Positions 7,081 through 14,798 of a stretch of 22,329 nt of DNA are shown here, piece after piece. Under the pieces are notes generated by a model. That model saw only the letters and a program-made list of their open reading frames with translations, searched no databases and was not told where the DNA came from. The stretch is taken from NCBI GenBank assembly GCA_947588775.1, contig CANPZQ010000018.1, positions 1 through 22,329 on the forward strand. The letters are read 5' to 3'. Position 1 is the stretch's first letter, and each line of letters starts with the position of its first letter. The translations under genes and the position numbers were made by a program. Source of the DNA: an uncultured Clostridia bacterium (GTDB taxonomy: Bacteria > Bacillota > Clostridia > Oscillospirales > Ruminococcaceae).

Positions 7081-8340
7081 ATGGAACCGATTATTGAATT
7101 TTTGAAATCGACGGGCTTCGCCCTCATCGGCGGCGACCCCCGCGTGCTCATAATGCTTGCGATTTCCTGCGTGCTTATGTACCTCGCAATCGTCAAGAAG
7201 TTTGAGCCGCTTCTGCTTCTGCCGATTGCGTTCGGCATGCTTCTGACGAACCTTCCCGGCGCGGAGATGTTCCACGAGCTTCTCTTCGCGGGGGGCCACG
7301 TCCACTGGGACATCTTCGGCGGCGCGGCGATAACTCAGGAGATGGTCGACGAATTCGCGGCCTCCGGAGTTGCGCAGAATATCCTGGACGAGATGACCGC
7401 GCTCATCGGCCAGACCGTAACCCCCGGGCTTTTGGACGTTTTATATCTCGGCGTTAAGCTCGGCGTTTATCCCTGCCTTATATTCATAGGCGTGGGCGCG
7501 ATGACCGACTTCGGTCCGCTTATTGCTAACCCGAAGTCAATGCTCCTCGGAGCCGCCGCGCAGCTCGGAATCTTTGTAACGTATATCGCCGCGAACCTTA
7601 TGGGCTTTACGCCTCAGCAGGCGGGCTCCATAGGAATCATCGGCGGCGCGGACGGCCCGACCGCCATCTATACGACGATGATTTTAGCGGCGGAGCTTTT
7701 GGGGCCGATTGCCGTCGCGGCATACTCCTACATGGCCCTCATCGGGGTAATCCAGCCGCCGATTATGAAGGCTCTCACCACCAAAAAAGAGCGTACGATA
7801 GTAATGAAGCAGCTTCGCCCCGTTTCTAAAACCGAGAAGATTATCTTCCCGATTGTCGTCACAGTTTTCGTGACGCTCTTAGTTCCGTCGGCGGGTCCGC
7901 TTATCGGCTCGCTGATGCTCGGCAACCTTATTAAGGAATGCGGCGTCTGCGACAGGCTTTCAAAGACCGCGCAGAACGAGCTTATGAACATTGTCACCAT
8001 TTTCCTCGGCGTTTCGGTCGGAGCAACCGCCACCGCCTCGACGTTCTTAACATGGCGCACCCTCGGAATCATTGCGATGGGCATAGTCGCGTTCGCGATG
8101 GGAACCGCCGGAGGATTGCTGCTCGCGAAGTTCATGAACCTGTTCCTGAAGGAAAAAATCAACCCGCTCATCGGTTCCGCCGGCGTTTCGGCTGTACCTA
8201 TGGCAGCGCGCGTTTCCCAGAAGGTCGGCCAGGAGGCCAACCCCGGAAACTTCCTTCTCATGCACGCCATGGGGCCCAACGTCGCCGGAGTTATCGGCTC
8301 GGCGATTGCCGCCGGCGTTCTGATTTCGCTGTTGGGTTAA
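7081..8340 (+). CDS. oadB: Na+-translocating oxaloacetate decarboxylase beta subunit
   Basis: A 419-residue polytopic membrane protein that decarboxylates carboxybiotin and exports Na+. The strongly conserved motif GIIGGADGPTAIY (185-197) contains the functional Asp191, equivalent to Asp203 of the Klebsiella enzyme; the second conserved block NPLIGSAGVSAVPMAARVSQ (361-380) contains Asn361, Gly365 and Ser370, equivalent to the known Asn373/Gly377/Ser382. Several long hydrophobic segments are present throughout (for example 22-40, 126-146, 156-175, 201-224, 252-282). GAGAGGTG lies just before the start and only 14 nt separate it from the biotin carrier gene. Beta subunits of oxaloacetate, methylmalonyl-CoA and glutaconyl-CoA decarboxylases are alike; the substrate is assigned from the carboxyltransferase gene that follows. 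Confidence 0.93.
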   Translation: MEPIIEFLKSTGFALIGGDPRVLIMLAISCVLMYLAIVKKFEPLLLLPIAFGMLLTNLPGAEMFHELLFAGGHVHWDIFGGAAITQEMVDEFAASGVAQNILDEMTALIGQTVTPGLLDVLYLGVKLGVYPCLIFIGVGAMTDFGPLIANPKSMLLGAAAQLGIFVTYIAANLMGFTPQQAGSIGIIGGADGPTAIYTTMILAAELLGPIAVAAYSYMALIGVIQPPIMKALTTKKERTIVMKQLRPVSKTEKIIFPIVVTVFVTLLVPSAGPLIGSLMLGNLIKECGVCDRLSKTAQNELMNIVTIFLGVSVGATATASTFLTWRTLGIIAMGIVAFAMGTAGGLLLAKFMNLFLKEKINPLIGSAGVSAVPMAARVSQKVGQEANPGNFLLMHAMGPNVAGVIGSAIAAGVLISLLG

Positions 8341-8361
8341 TTATAGGAGGATATAGATTAT

Positions 8362-9789
8362 ATGGCTAAGAATCCTTTGAAGATTACGGATACGATTCTG
8401 CGCGACGCGCACCAGTCGCAGGCCGCGACGAGAATGCGCCTCGAGGATATGCTTCCCGCCTGCGAGAGGCTCGACAAAATCGGCTACTGGTCGCTCGAAT
8501 GCTGGGGCGGCGCGACCTTCGACTCCTGCATGCGCTTTCTCGGCGAGGACCCGTGGGAACGCCTAAGAGCCCTTAAAAAGGCGATGCCGAACACAAAGCT
8601 CCAGATGCTCTTCCGCGGACAGAACATTTTAGGCTATAAGCACTACGCCGACGACGTCGTCGACGCGTTCGTCAAAAAATCCATCGAAAACGGAATCGAC
8701 GTAATCCGCATTTTCGACGCTTTGAACGACACCAGAAACCTCAGAGCCGCCATCACCGCGACCAAAAAGTACGGCGGAATCTGCGAGGCCGCCCTGAGCT
8801 ATACGACAAGCCCCGTCCACAACGAGGAGTACTTTGTAAAGCTCGCCAAGGAGCTTGAAGAAATGGGCGCGGACACCATCTGCATCAAGGACATGGCGAA
8901 CCTGCTTCTGCCTTACGACGCGGCGTCATTGGTCAAAAAGCTGAAAGCTGCGGTGAAAATCCCAATTCACCTTCACACCCATAACACCACCGGCACCGGC
9001 GACATGGTTTACCTGAAGGCCGCCGAGGCGGGGGTAGACATCGTCGATACCGCGCTTTCGCCGCTTGCGAACGGCACCAGCCAACCGGCCACGGAATCGC
9101 TTGTCGCGACCGTCGCGGGAACCGACCGCGATACCGGCCTCGATTTGGCCGCACTTTCCGACGTCGCCGCGCATTTCAGAAACGTCGCTAATAAGCTTAA
9201 GGCCGAGGGAATCCTCGACCCGAAGGTTTTAAACGTCGACACCAAGACGCTTATGTATCAGGTTCCGGGCGGAATGCTCTCGAACCTCATCAGCCAGCTT
9301 AAGCAGGCCAACGCCGAGGATAAATACTACGAGGTTTTGGCGGAAGTCCCGAACGTCCGCCGCGACTTCGGCTATCCGCCGCTCGTAACCCCCACCAGCC
9401 AGATTGTCGGCTCGCAGGCGGTTCTCAACGTCCTCTCGGGCGAACGCTACAAGGTGTTCACCAAGGAATCGAAGGCCCTTCTGCGCGGCGAATACGGCCG
9501 TCTGCCGGGCGAGGTAAACGAGGAAGTCCGTAAAAAGGCCATCGGCGACGAGGAGGTTATCACCTGCCGCCCCGCCGACCTTTTGGAGCCCGAGCTTGAA
9601 AAGTACCGCGAGGAATGCAAGAACGTCCCCGGGTTCAACGGCTCGGAGGAGGACGTTTTAAGCTACGCGCTCTTCCCGCAGGTCGCACAGAAATTCTTTG
9701 CCTCCCGCCTCGCTCCCAAGGAGGAGCCGAAGCCCGCAAAGAAGGATGGCCCCCGCACTCTCTACGTCGACGCGAGCGCGGTAATGTAA
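8362..9789 (+). CDS. oadA: Oxaloacetate decarboxylase carboxyltransferase (alpha) subunit
   Basis: A 475-residue TIM-barrel carboxyltransferase of the OadA/pyruvate carboxylase type, transferring CO2 from oxaloacetate to biotin and releasing pyruvate. Signature segments: ITDTILRDAHQSQAATRMR (8-26; metal ligand Asp15), CIKDMAN (174-180; the Lys176 expected to be carbamylated) and PIHLHTHNTTGTG (201-213; metal ligands His205 and His207). The C-terminal biotinyl domain present in Klebsiella OadA (about 595 residues) is missing and is supplied by the separate gene at 6725. The last ~15 residues keep a linker-like tail. TAGGAGG lies upstream of the start. The CoA-ester carboxyltransferase type (MmdA/GcdA) is excluded by these motifs; methylmalonyl-CoA as substrate is therefore unlikely. 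Last gene of the operon. Confidence 0.93.
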   Translation: MAKNPLKITDTILRDAHQSQAATRMRLEDMLPACERLDKIGYWSLECWGGATFDSCMRFLGEDPWERLRALKKAMPNTKLQMLFRGQNILGYKHYADDVVDAFVKKSIENGIDVIRIFDALNDTRNLRAAITATKKYGGICEAALSYTTSPVHNEEYFVKLAKELEEMGADTICIKDMANLLLPYDAASLVKKLKAAVKIPIHLHTHNTTGTGDMVYLKAAEAGVDIVDTALSPLANGTSQPATESLVATVAGTDRDTGLDLAALSDVAAHFRNVANKLKAEGILDPKVLNVDTKTLMYQVPGGMLSNLISQLKQANAEDKYYEVLAEVPNVRRDFGYPPLVTPTSQIVGSQAVLNVLSGERYKVFTKESKALLRGEYGRLPGEVNEEVRKKAIGDEEVITCRPADLLEPELEKYREECKNVPGFNGSEEDVLSYALFPQVAQKFFASRLAPKEEPKPAKKDGPRTLYVDASAVM

Positions 9790-9796
9790 AATTTCC

Positions 9797-9831
9797 GGGA
9801 GGCTGCGCCTAACGCGCGGCCTTCCTTTTTT
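9797..9831 (+). terminator. Rho-independent terminator of the decarboxylase operon
   Basis: GGGAGGCTGCGC (9797-9808) pairs with GCGCGGCCTTCC (9814-9825) over 12 bp, including two G-U pairs, with loop CTAAC, followed by six T (9826-9831). The next gene's ribosome binding site starts at the very next base. Confidence 0.9.
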
Positions 9832-9841
9832 GGGGTGGAAT

Positions 9842-10459
9842 ATGTATATAGCCGAAATCAACGGAATAACGCTTGAAATCGAGGCTCCGCCGGGGCTTTT
9901 TTCGCCGTCCGCGCCCGACGCGGGAACGCTTTTGATGCTCTCGGAAACGGAAATTTTCCCCGGCGATAAAGTTCTGGACCTCGGCTGCGGCTGCGGGATA
10001 GTGGGAATTTACGCCGCAAAGCTGATTGGCGGAAAAAACGTCGCGATGTGCGACATAGACCCCGAGGCGGTTAAAACGGCGAATCAAAACGCCGCCCGAA
10101 ACGGCGTTCCTGAGGCGGCGGCATATCTGAGCGACACGCTTAGCGGCCTTCCCGACGGGGAATTTTCGCTGATACTCTCAAACCCGCCCTATCATACCGA
10201 TTTTTCGGTCGCGAAGCAGTTTATCTCGGAGGGGTATTCGCGTCTTTCGCCCGGCGGTAGAATGGTGATGGTGACAAAGCGGCTCGATTGGTACAAAAAC
10301 CGCCTTAAAGCCGTTTTCGGCGGGGTCAGGGTCGCGGAGCGCGGCGGATATTTCATCTTCACCGCACAAAAGCGGGACCGAGCCTTGCCCAAAGAGAAGA
10401 AGCGGAAAAAACCGATGTCGAAAAAGCTGATGCGAAAATATAAAATAACGCCCGACTGA
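9842..10459 (+). CDS. Class I SAM-dependent methyltransferase, RsmC/YbxB-like (probable rRNA or RNA guanine methyltransferase)
   Basis: A 205-residue Rossmann-fold methyltransferase. Motif I is VLDLGCGCGIVG (44-55), an acidic CDID follows at the end of strand 2 (70-73), and NPPY (114-117) marks an amino-group (N6-adenine or N2-guanine) methylase of the small-domain MTS family. A very basic C-terminal tail (KEKKRKKPMSKKLMRKYK) suggests RNA binding. The length fits the short Gram-positive YbxB type rather than the two-domain RsmC of about 340 residues. GGGGTGG (9832-9838) sits 3 nt before ATG 9842, so the start is well placed; an upstream in-frame TTG at 9830 lies within the terminator T-run. 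The exact target is not decidable here. It has no visible promoter of its own. Confidence 0.82.
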   Translation: MYIAEINGITLEIEAPPGLFSPSAPDAGTLLMLSETEIFPGDKVLDLGCGCGIVGIYAAKLIGGKNVAMCDIDPEAVKTANQNAARNGVPEAAAYLSDTLSGLPDGEFSLILSNPPYHTDFSVAKQFISEGYSRLSPGGRMVMVTKRLDWYKNRLKAVFGGVRVAERGGYFIFTAQKRDRALPKEKKRKKPMSKKLMRKYKITPD

Positions 10460-10485
10460 AATTTAATCAGCCGGGCGGTTTTTTT
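10450..10485. terminator. Convergent (bidirectional) terminator
   Basis: GCCCGACTGA (10450-10459) pairs with TCAGCCGGGC (10467-10476) around a 7-nt loop, and T7 follows at 10479-10485 for the plus strand. The methyltransferase stop TGA is part of the stem. On the minus strand the A-C mismatch becomes a G-U pair, so the hairpin is better there although its T-run is weaker. It serves the convergent genes at 9842 and 10487. Confidence 0.85.
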
Positions 10486-10486
10486 A

Positions 10487-13468
10487 TCACAAATCGTTGT
10501 GGTAGTGCGCGCTGATTGCGCTTGCGGATTTATGCATGTCTGCCGGTAGGGGAGCGACGCCCTCGTCAATCATTTCAAGCATATGCGGGACGATTTTTGA
10601 ATCGAGCTGGGTGCCGCTGACGCGTTTAAGCTCGTTGATTATGTATTCCTCGGTGAGAGCGGGGCGGTAGCAGCGGTTCGAGGACATAGCGTCGTAGGTG
10701 TCCGCAACGCCGATAATTCTTGCTATAACCGGGATTTCATCGCCCTTGAGGCCGGCGTTGTAGCCCTTGCCGTCGATACGTTCGTGATGATATTTCGCGC
10801 CGTCGGCGATTCCGTCAATCGCGGTGAATTCCTTCAAAATTTCTCCGCCGATGAGCGGGTGCCGCCTAATCATCGCAAGCTCCTCGTCGGTGAGCTTGCC
10901 GGGCTTGTTGAGGATTGAATCGGGGATGCCGATTTTCCCTATGTCGTGCAAAAGCGCGATATAGTAGACGTTTTCGCACTCGTGCTCCGACATTCCGAGC
11001 CGCTTCGCAAGCTCCCTCGAATACTCTGCGACGCGCAGAGAATGGCCGTTTGTGTATCTGTCCTTCGCGTCGATTGCCCTCGCGAAGGTTTGAAGCGACT
11101 GCTCGATTATGCTGCGGTATTCGCTCTGACGCCTTCTCATCGCCCTGATTTTCGCCCGAAGGACAAGCTCCACTGCGCAGATTACGACGATTATTCCGGC
11201 CGCGCCGATTCCCGCAATCACCCACGGGTGTTCGAGGGGCTTTTTATCCTTTACAATCGGAAGGACGTACTCTGCGCGGTTTTTGGGGTTATCGGGGTCG
11301 TAGACCGAAATCCGGAAGGTATATTCGCCGCCCGGGAGGTTCGTATAGCTTACCTCGGCGGTTTTTTCGCCGACAAGCACGGTTTCCTCGCGGTCGAAGC
11401 CTTCAAGGATATAGGAAATCCCGAGGTTCGGCGAGCCGCTGTAGCTTAAAACCGAGAAATCAACGGTAACGCGCCCCGCGTCCTGTTTAAGGCTGAGGCT
11501 CTGCGGGTTTAAAAGCTCCTCGCCGTCGATAACGGCGGAATTTATTATTCCCTTCGGGTTTATTTCGGGAAGCCCGCCGAACCCGAATATGCTTACGCCG
11601 CTTCTTGTCGCAAGATAGAGGCTTCCGCCGTCGGGGTCGACCCAGTTCCATGTGTTCGCGTTCAAAGAGCCGGTAAGCCCCTGCTCGAAGCTGTAGCTTT
11701 CGGGGATTTGTTCCTCACCCGAAAGAAGCTTTTCGCGGTCGAAGGACATAATTCCGTTATTCTGCAAAATCCAGAGCCTGCCGCCGCGGAGGTAAAACTC
11801 AAAGATACTCCCCGCGCCCTTTTTAAGCTCGAGCTTTCTGAATTTCCCCTCCGACCAGTAGTAGAGGCTCGACCCCGCGCTGATAAAGAATCCGTCCTCG
11901 GATTCGGTATCCTCTAAAATTCTCAGCACAACGCCGTCCTCAAGGCCGTCGTCATAGAAGAAGCTTTCGACCTTGCCGTCCTTTATTTTGTAGAGGCCTC
12001 CGCCGTCGCTTCCGACGATAATGCTTCCGTCGCGGCCCTCGGCCGTACAGAGAACCGTCGAGGTTTCAAGTCCGTCGTCGGCGGAATAGCTCTCGGTAAC
12101 AACGCCGCCGCGGATTATGTTTAAGCCTTCCTTTGTTCCGACGGCAATACCGCCGTCCGAAAGCTCATAGACGGTTCGCGCGCCGGTGCTTAAAAGGCCG
12201 TTCGAGGTATCGAAGGTTTTAAGCTCGCCGGTCGACGGGTTGAAGCAGGCAACCGAGTCGGTGTTTGCGTATGTCGCCGCCCAGACGTTTCCTTTGGAAT
12301 CGGCCGCGAGGCTTCTCACCCTAACGCCGCTGTAAAGGGAGGTTATTGCGTTTTCGACGGGATTCCAGTCCGAATCAAAAGCGAGAATCCCGCCGTCGGT
12401 GCCGAGAAAATAGAATCCGCCCTGCTTCGTAACGGCGTTTAAGGGAACGCCGTCGAGGCCGGCTTTTTTGTTCGGTGAATCGAAGCAGCCGCGGGTATAC
12501 TTTATAATTCCGTAGCTCGACGAGGCGAGCCAGACGTTTCCTTCGCCGTCGACGCAGCCGCTGTTCACCGAGGCGGCGTTGTCGTCTTCGCTGATTACGT
12601 CCGCGCTCCCGTCGGATTTTATTATGCAGGAGCCGATGTTCCCGCAGACGATAACGCTTCCGCCCGGCCCGGAGCGAATCGCGTTATGGGTGGTAACGCC
12701 GTCGACCGTGATTATTTCCGCTTTAAAGTTATGAACGTCGTCGTCGGGGAAGCTCAGCTTTGCGAGCGCGCTCCCGGAGCTTCCTATCCAGATATTTCCG
12801 CTGCTGTCGGAGCCGGTGCAGTACGCGCTGTCCTCCTCGAAGAAGTCGGAGGAGGTGAACGCCGCGATTTCCGCGCCGTTTCCAAATACCGCGATAAGCC
12901 CAGAGTTGAGCGCAGCCCATATTCTTCCCTTTGAATCGCAGTCGACGGAATATGTGACGTCGCCGAGGGCGTGTTCCCCCGAAAGCGGCTTTAAAACGCC
13001 GTCCGAAATCATTCCCACGCCGGAGTTTGAGGCGGCGTAGACGGTTCCGTCGGGGCCTTCGGTGAAATCGCGGACGCATAAAAACGCGCTTTCGTCCTCC
13101 CGCGCGACAGGGGATATTACGCCGTTTTCGCGCACAAACGCGCCCGCGTCGTTGGTGCCAATCCAGAGGCGGCCGGAGCTGTCCTCGAAGAGCCCGCGAA
13201 TCGAGGAGGACGAAATCGCGCCCTCCATGCTGAAATTGCGGAACGTCGAGCCGTCGTAGCGAATCAGCCCGCCGTAGCTTCCAATCCAGATATAGCCGTC
13301 AGAGGTTTGTAAGACGGCGTTCGCCTCGCCGGTCGGAAGGCCGTTGCTTTCGTTGTAGAGGCTTACCACATAGGGCATTTTCAGCCCTTCTGCGGCCGCG
13401 GGGGATATAAGTGCGAGCGCGGCGAAAACCGCCGCAAAGATGAAAGACATGCGCTTTAATAAGAGCAT
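10487..13468 (-). CDS. Extracellular two-component-type propeller sensor with Y_Y_Y domain and cytoplasmic HD-GYP domain (probable c-di-GMP phosphodiesterase)
   Basis: A 993-residue one-pass membrane sensor. A signal peptide (about 1-26, ending SPAAAEG) precedes about 14 tandem Reg_prop-like blades with the repeated core SDG.IWIG/S.G..WIGT..G (examples DGYIWIGSYGGLIRYDG and SSGRLWIGTNDAG), consistent with two seven-bladed propellers. A Y_Y_Y-like beta domain (GISYILEGFDRE...YTNLPGGEYTFRISVYD) follows, then a membrane segment at about 748-770 and a C-terminal HD-GYP domain: LLHDIGKIGIP (His841-Asp842), HHERIDGKGYN near 892 and a VADTYDAMSS segment. The architecture is that of Bacteroides hybrid two-component sensors, but the kinase and regulator parts are replaced by a phosphodiesterase. 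The GYP triplet reads GYN. The proposed job is ligand-controlled hydrolysis of c-di-GMP; the ligand is unknown. AAAGGA lies about 13 nt before the ATG. It begins 29 bp after the metalloregulator gene and may be co-transcribed with it. Confidence 0.88.
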   Translation of the reverse strand: MLLLKRMSFIFAAVFAALALISPAAAEGLKMPYVVSLYNESNGLPTGEANAVLQTSDGYIWIGSYGGLIRYDGSTFRNFSMEGAISSSSIRGLFEDSSGRLWIGTNDAGAFVRENGVISPVAREDESAFLCVRDFTEGPDGTVYAASNSGVGMISDGVLKPLSGEHALGDVTYSVDCDSKGRIWAALNSGLIAVFGNGAEIAAFTSSDFFEEDSAYCTGSDSSGNIWIGSSGSALAKLSFPDDDVHNFKAEIITVDGVTTHNAIRSGPGGSVIVCGNIGSCIIKSDGSADVISEDDNAASVNSGCVDGEGNVWLASSSYGIIKYTRGCFDSPNKKAGLDGVPLNAVTKQGGFYFLGTDGGILAFDSDWNPVENAITSLYSGVRVRSLAADSKGNVWAATYANTDSVACFNPSTGELKTFDTSNGLLSTGARTVYELSDGGIAVGTKEGLNIIRGGVVTESYSADDGLETSTVLCTAEGRDGSIIVGSDGGGLYKIKDGKVESFFYDDGLEDGVVLRILEDTESEDGFFISAGSSLYYWSEGKFRKLELKKGAGSIFEFYLRGGRLWILQNNGIMSFDREKLLSGEEQIPESYSFEQGLTGSLNANTWNWVDPDGGSLYLATRSGVSIFGFGGLPEINPKGIINSAVIDGEELLNPQSLSLKQDAGRVTVDFSVLSYSGSPNLGISYILEGFDREETVLVGEKTAEVSYTNLPGGEYTFRISVYDPDNPKNRAEYVLPIVKDKKPLEHPWVIAGIGAAGIIVVICAVELVLRAKIRAMRRRQSEYRSIIEQSLQTFARAIDAKDRYTNGHSLRVAEYSRELAKRLGMSEHECENVYYIALLHDIGKIGIPDSILNKPGKLTDEELAMIRRHPLIGGEILKEFTAIDGIADGAKYHHERIDGKGYNAGLKGDEIPVIARIIGVADTYDAMSSNRCYRPALTEEYIINELKRVSGTQLDSKIVPHMLEMIDEGVAPLPADMHKSASAISAHYHNDL

Positions 13469-13497
13469 AAATTAAATGTCGTCCTTTCGGATTATAA

Positions 13498-13866
13498 TTA
13501 GTTATTAGACGCGATGTGCTGTTTAAGGGCGGAGAAGGTTTCGTCGGAGATGACGTGTTCGATTTTGCAGGCGTCCTCGGAGGCGGTTTGGGGGGAAACG
13601 CCCAACGAAACGAAGAAATCCGTAAGAACGCGGTGCCGCTCATAGGTTCGCTCGGCGACGTACCGCCCCTCGTCGGTCAGGGTTATATAGCCGTCGCGGT
13701 CGACCAAAATATAGCCGCCGCTCTTTAATATTCCCACTGCGCGGGAAACGCTCGGCTTCGAGTAGCCCATTTCCTCGCACACGTCGATTGAGCGAACGCC
13801 CGAAAGCTTCTTTGAGAGAATAAGTATAGTTTCAAGGTACATTTCGCCGGATTCCTGTAAAGCCAT
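13498..13866 (-). CDS. DtxR-family metal-dependent transcriptional repressor, short form, iron-type ligand set
   Basis: A 122-residue repressor with an N-terminal winged helix (SIDVCEEMGYSKPSVSRAVGILKSGGYI, about 26-53) and a dimerisation/metal-binding domain; the C-terminal SH3-like domain of DtxR/IdeR is absent. The metal ligands read as in DtxR: Met9 in GEMYLETI, Cys100, Glu103 and His104 in DACKIEHVISDE, and His78 in ERHRV. Manganese-type MntR has Asp and Glu at the first two of these places. It therefore probably senses Fe(II). Start 13866 is chosen for GGGAGG 8 nt upstream; an in-frame ATG at 13929 lies upstream of the transcription start expected from the promoter. No metal transporter is adjacent; it is divergent from the membrane protein/activase operon and upstream of the HD-GYP sensor. 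Confidence 0.9.
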   Translation of the reverse strand: MALQESGEMYLETILILSKKLSGVRSIDVCEEMGYSKPSVSRAVGILKSGGYILVDRDGYITLTDEGRYVAERTYERHRVLTDFFVSLGVSPQTASEDACKIEHVISDETFSALKQHIASNN

Positions 13867-13882
13867 TGTAAAAGCCTCCCTT

Positions 13883-13956
13883 GGGCAAAAATGGTAATTG
13901 CGGGCATAGTACATAATATAATAGCACATTTCGCCGGAATAATCAAGGGCAAAAAT
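13883..13956. repeat. Direct repeat pair GGGCAAAAAT, candidate operator
   Basis: An identical 10-mer occurs at 13883-13892 and 13947-13956. The second copy touches the -35 of the metalloregulator promoter, and the first lies just downstream of its expected transcription start. This placement suits a repressor site, possibly autoregulatory. It is inference; the motif does not match a classic DtxR box. Confidence 0.35.
13918..13946 (-). promoter_or_regulatory. Promoter of the DtxR-family gene
   Basis: On the minus strand TTGATT (13941-13946), 17 nt, TATTAT (13918-13923). Transcription would start near 13911, leaving a leader of about 45 nt before the ATG at 13866. Confidence 0.7.
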
Positions 13957-13975
13957 TTACAGGTTGCGTCCCGCA

Positions 13976-14004
13976 TTGACTTTTTCAAAAAATAGTGCTA
14001 AAAT
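13976..14004 (+). promoter_or_regulatory. Promoter of the membrane protein/activase operon
   Basis: TTGACT (13976-13981), 17-nt spacer, TAAAAT (13999-14004): five of six matches in each box. AAAGGA (14029-14034) lies upstream of ATG 14046. Confidence 0.75.
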
Positions 14005-14045
14005 AAATATTAAGCGATTTTTTGCGGGAAAGGACGGGTCGCGCC

Positions 14046-14774
14046 ATGAATCTGCCGCTGGCACTTGCGTTTTTGTTTTTTATCGGCTCGGCGTTCGGCT
14101 GGGTGCTCGAGCTCTTTTTCAGGAGGTTTTTCTCCGCTGCAAACCCGGAGCGGAAGTGGATCAACCCCGGCTTCTGCGTGGGGCCTTATCTGCCGCTCTA
14201 CGGCTCGGGGCTCTGCATACTCTTTCTGCTCGCGCGGCTCGAGGGATTTATCCATATCCGTAATCCGGTCGCAGTAAAGCTTATTCTCTTCGCCGCGATG
14301 GCGGTATGCATGACCGCAATCGAGTACATAGCCGGCTTTGTGAGCCTCAAATTCTTTAATCTCCGCCTCTGGGACTACCGCTCCGAGTGGGGGAACATTC
14401 AGGGGATAATCTGCCCGAAATTCTCCTTCTACTGGTCGGTGATGGGCGCGGGATACTATTTCCTAATCGACCCGCATATCCTCGGCGCGCTCGAATGGCT
14501 CTCGAAAAATCTTGCGTTCAGCTTCTTTATCGGCCTCTTTTTCGGCTTCTTTATAATCGACGTATGCTATTCGTCGCAGATAGTCGTTAAAATCAAACGC
14601 TACGCCGACGAAAACAACGTAATCGTCCGCTACGAGCAGCTCAAGGCCCATATAAGAAGCATTCACGACAAAAAATCCATGCGCAGCCTCTTCTTCCTGC
14701 CGCTGCACTCCGAAATCAGCCTTGCGGAGCATATAAAAACCCTCCGCGACAGGCTTGAAACAAAAAAGAAGTAA
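14046..14774 (+). CDS. Putative ABC-transporter type IV membrane protein (PF06541/CmpB-like family), function unknown
   Basis: A 242-residue membrane protein with five or so hydrophobic segments (about 5-25, 47-65, 77-98, 123-141, 156-176) and a basic cytoplasmic tail. The block LRLWDYRSEWGNIQGIICPKFSFYW (106-130) resembles the conserved WDYs..p.NI.G.I...fs..W motif of the family. Members are annotated as ABC transporter permeases, but no ATPase gene is adjacent and the biochemical role is not established. Start 14046 is ATG with AAAGGA 11 nt upstream; an in-frame TTG at 14022 is possible but less likely. A good promoter lies at 13976. The gene ends 24 nt before the activase ATG with no terminator between, so the two are probably one operon. 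Confidence 0.8.
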   Translation: MNLPLALAFLFFIGSAFGWVLELFFRRFFSAANPERKWINPGFCVGPYLPLYGSGLCILFLLARLEGFIHIRNPVAVKLILFAAMAVCMTAIEYIAGFVSLKFFNLRLWDYRSEWGNIQGIICPKFSFYWSVMGAGYYFLIDPHILGALEWLSKNLAFSFFIGLFFGFFIIDVCYSSQIVVKIKRYADENNVIVRYEQLKAHIRSIHDKKSMRSLFFLPLHSEISLAEHIKTLRDRLETKKK

Positions 14775-14798
14775 AGTTTATTGAGAAAGGATAGTCAG

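Noticed and set aside
6404..9789. Methylmalonyl-CoA or glutaconyl-CoA decarboxylase
   Set aside because: The separate biotin carrier suggests it, but the carboxyltransferase is of the pyruvate carboxylase/OadA TIM-barrel type with LRDAHQS and HLHTHN motifs, not the CoA-ester type.
13491..13496. Separate promoter for the HD-GYP sensor gene
   Set aside because: A TATAAT is present on the minus strand, but no acceptable -35 lies 16-18 nt upstream; co-transcription with the metalloregulator is as likely.
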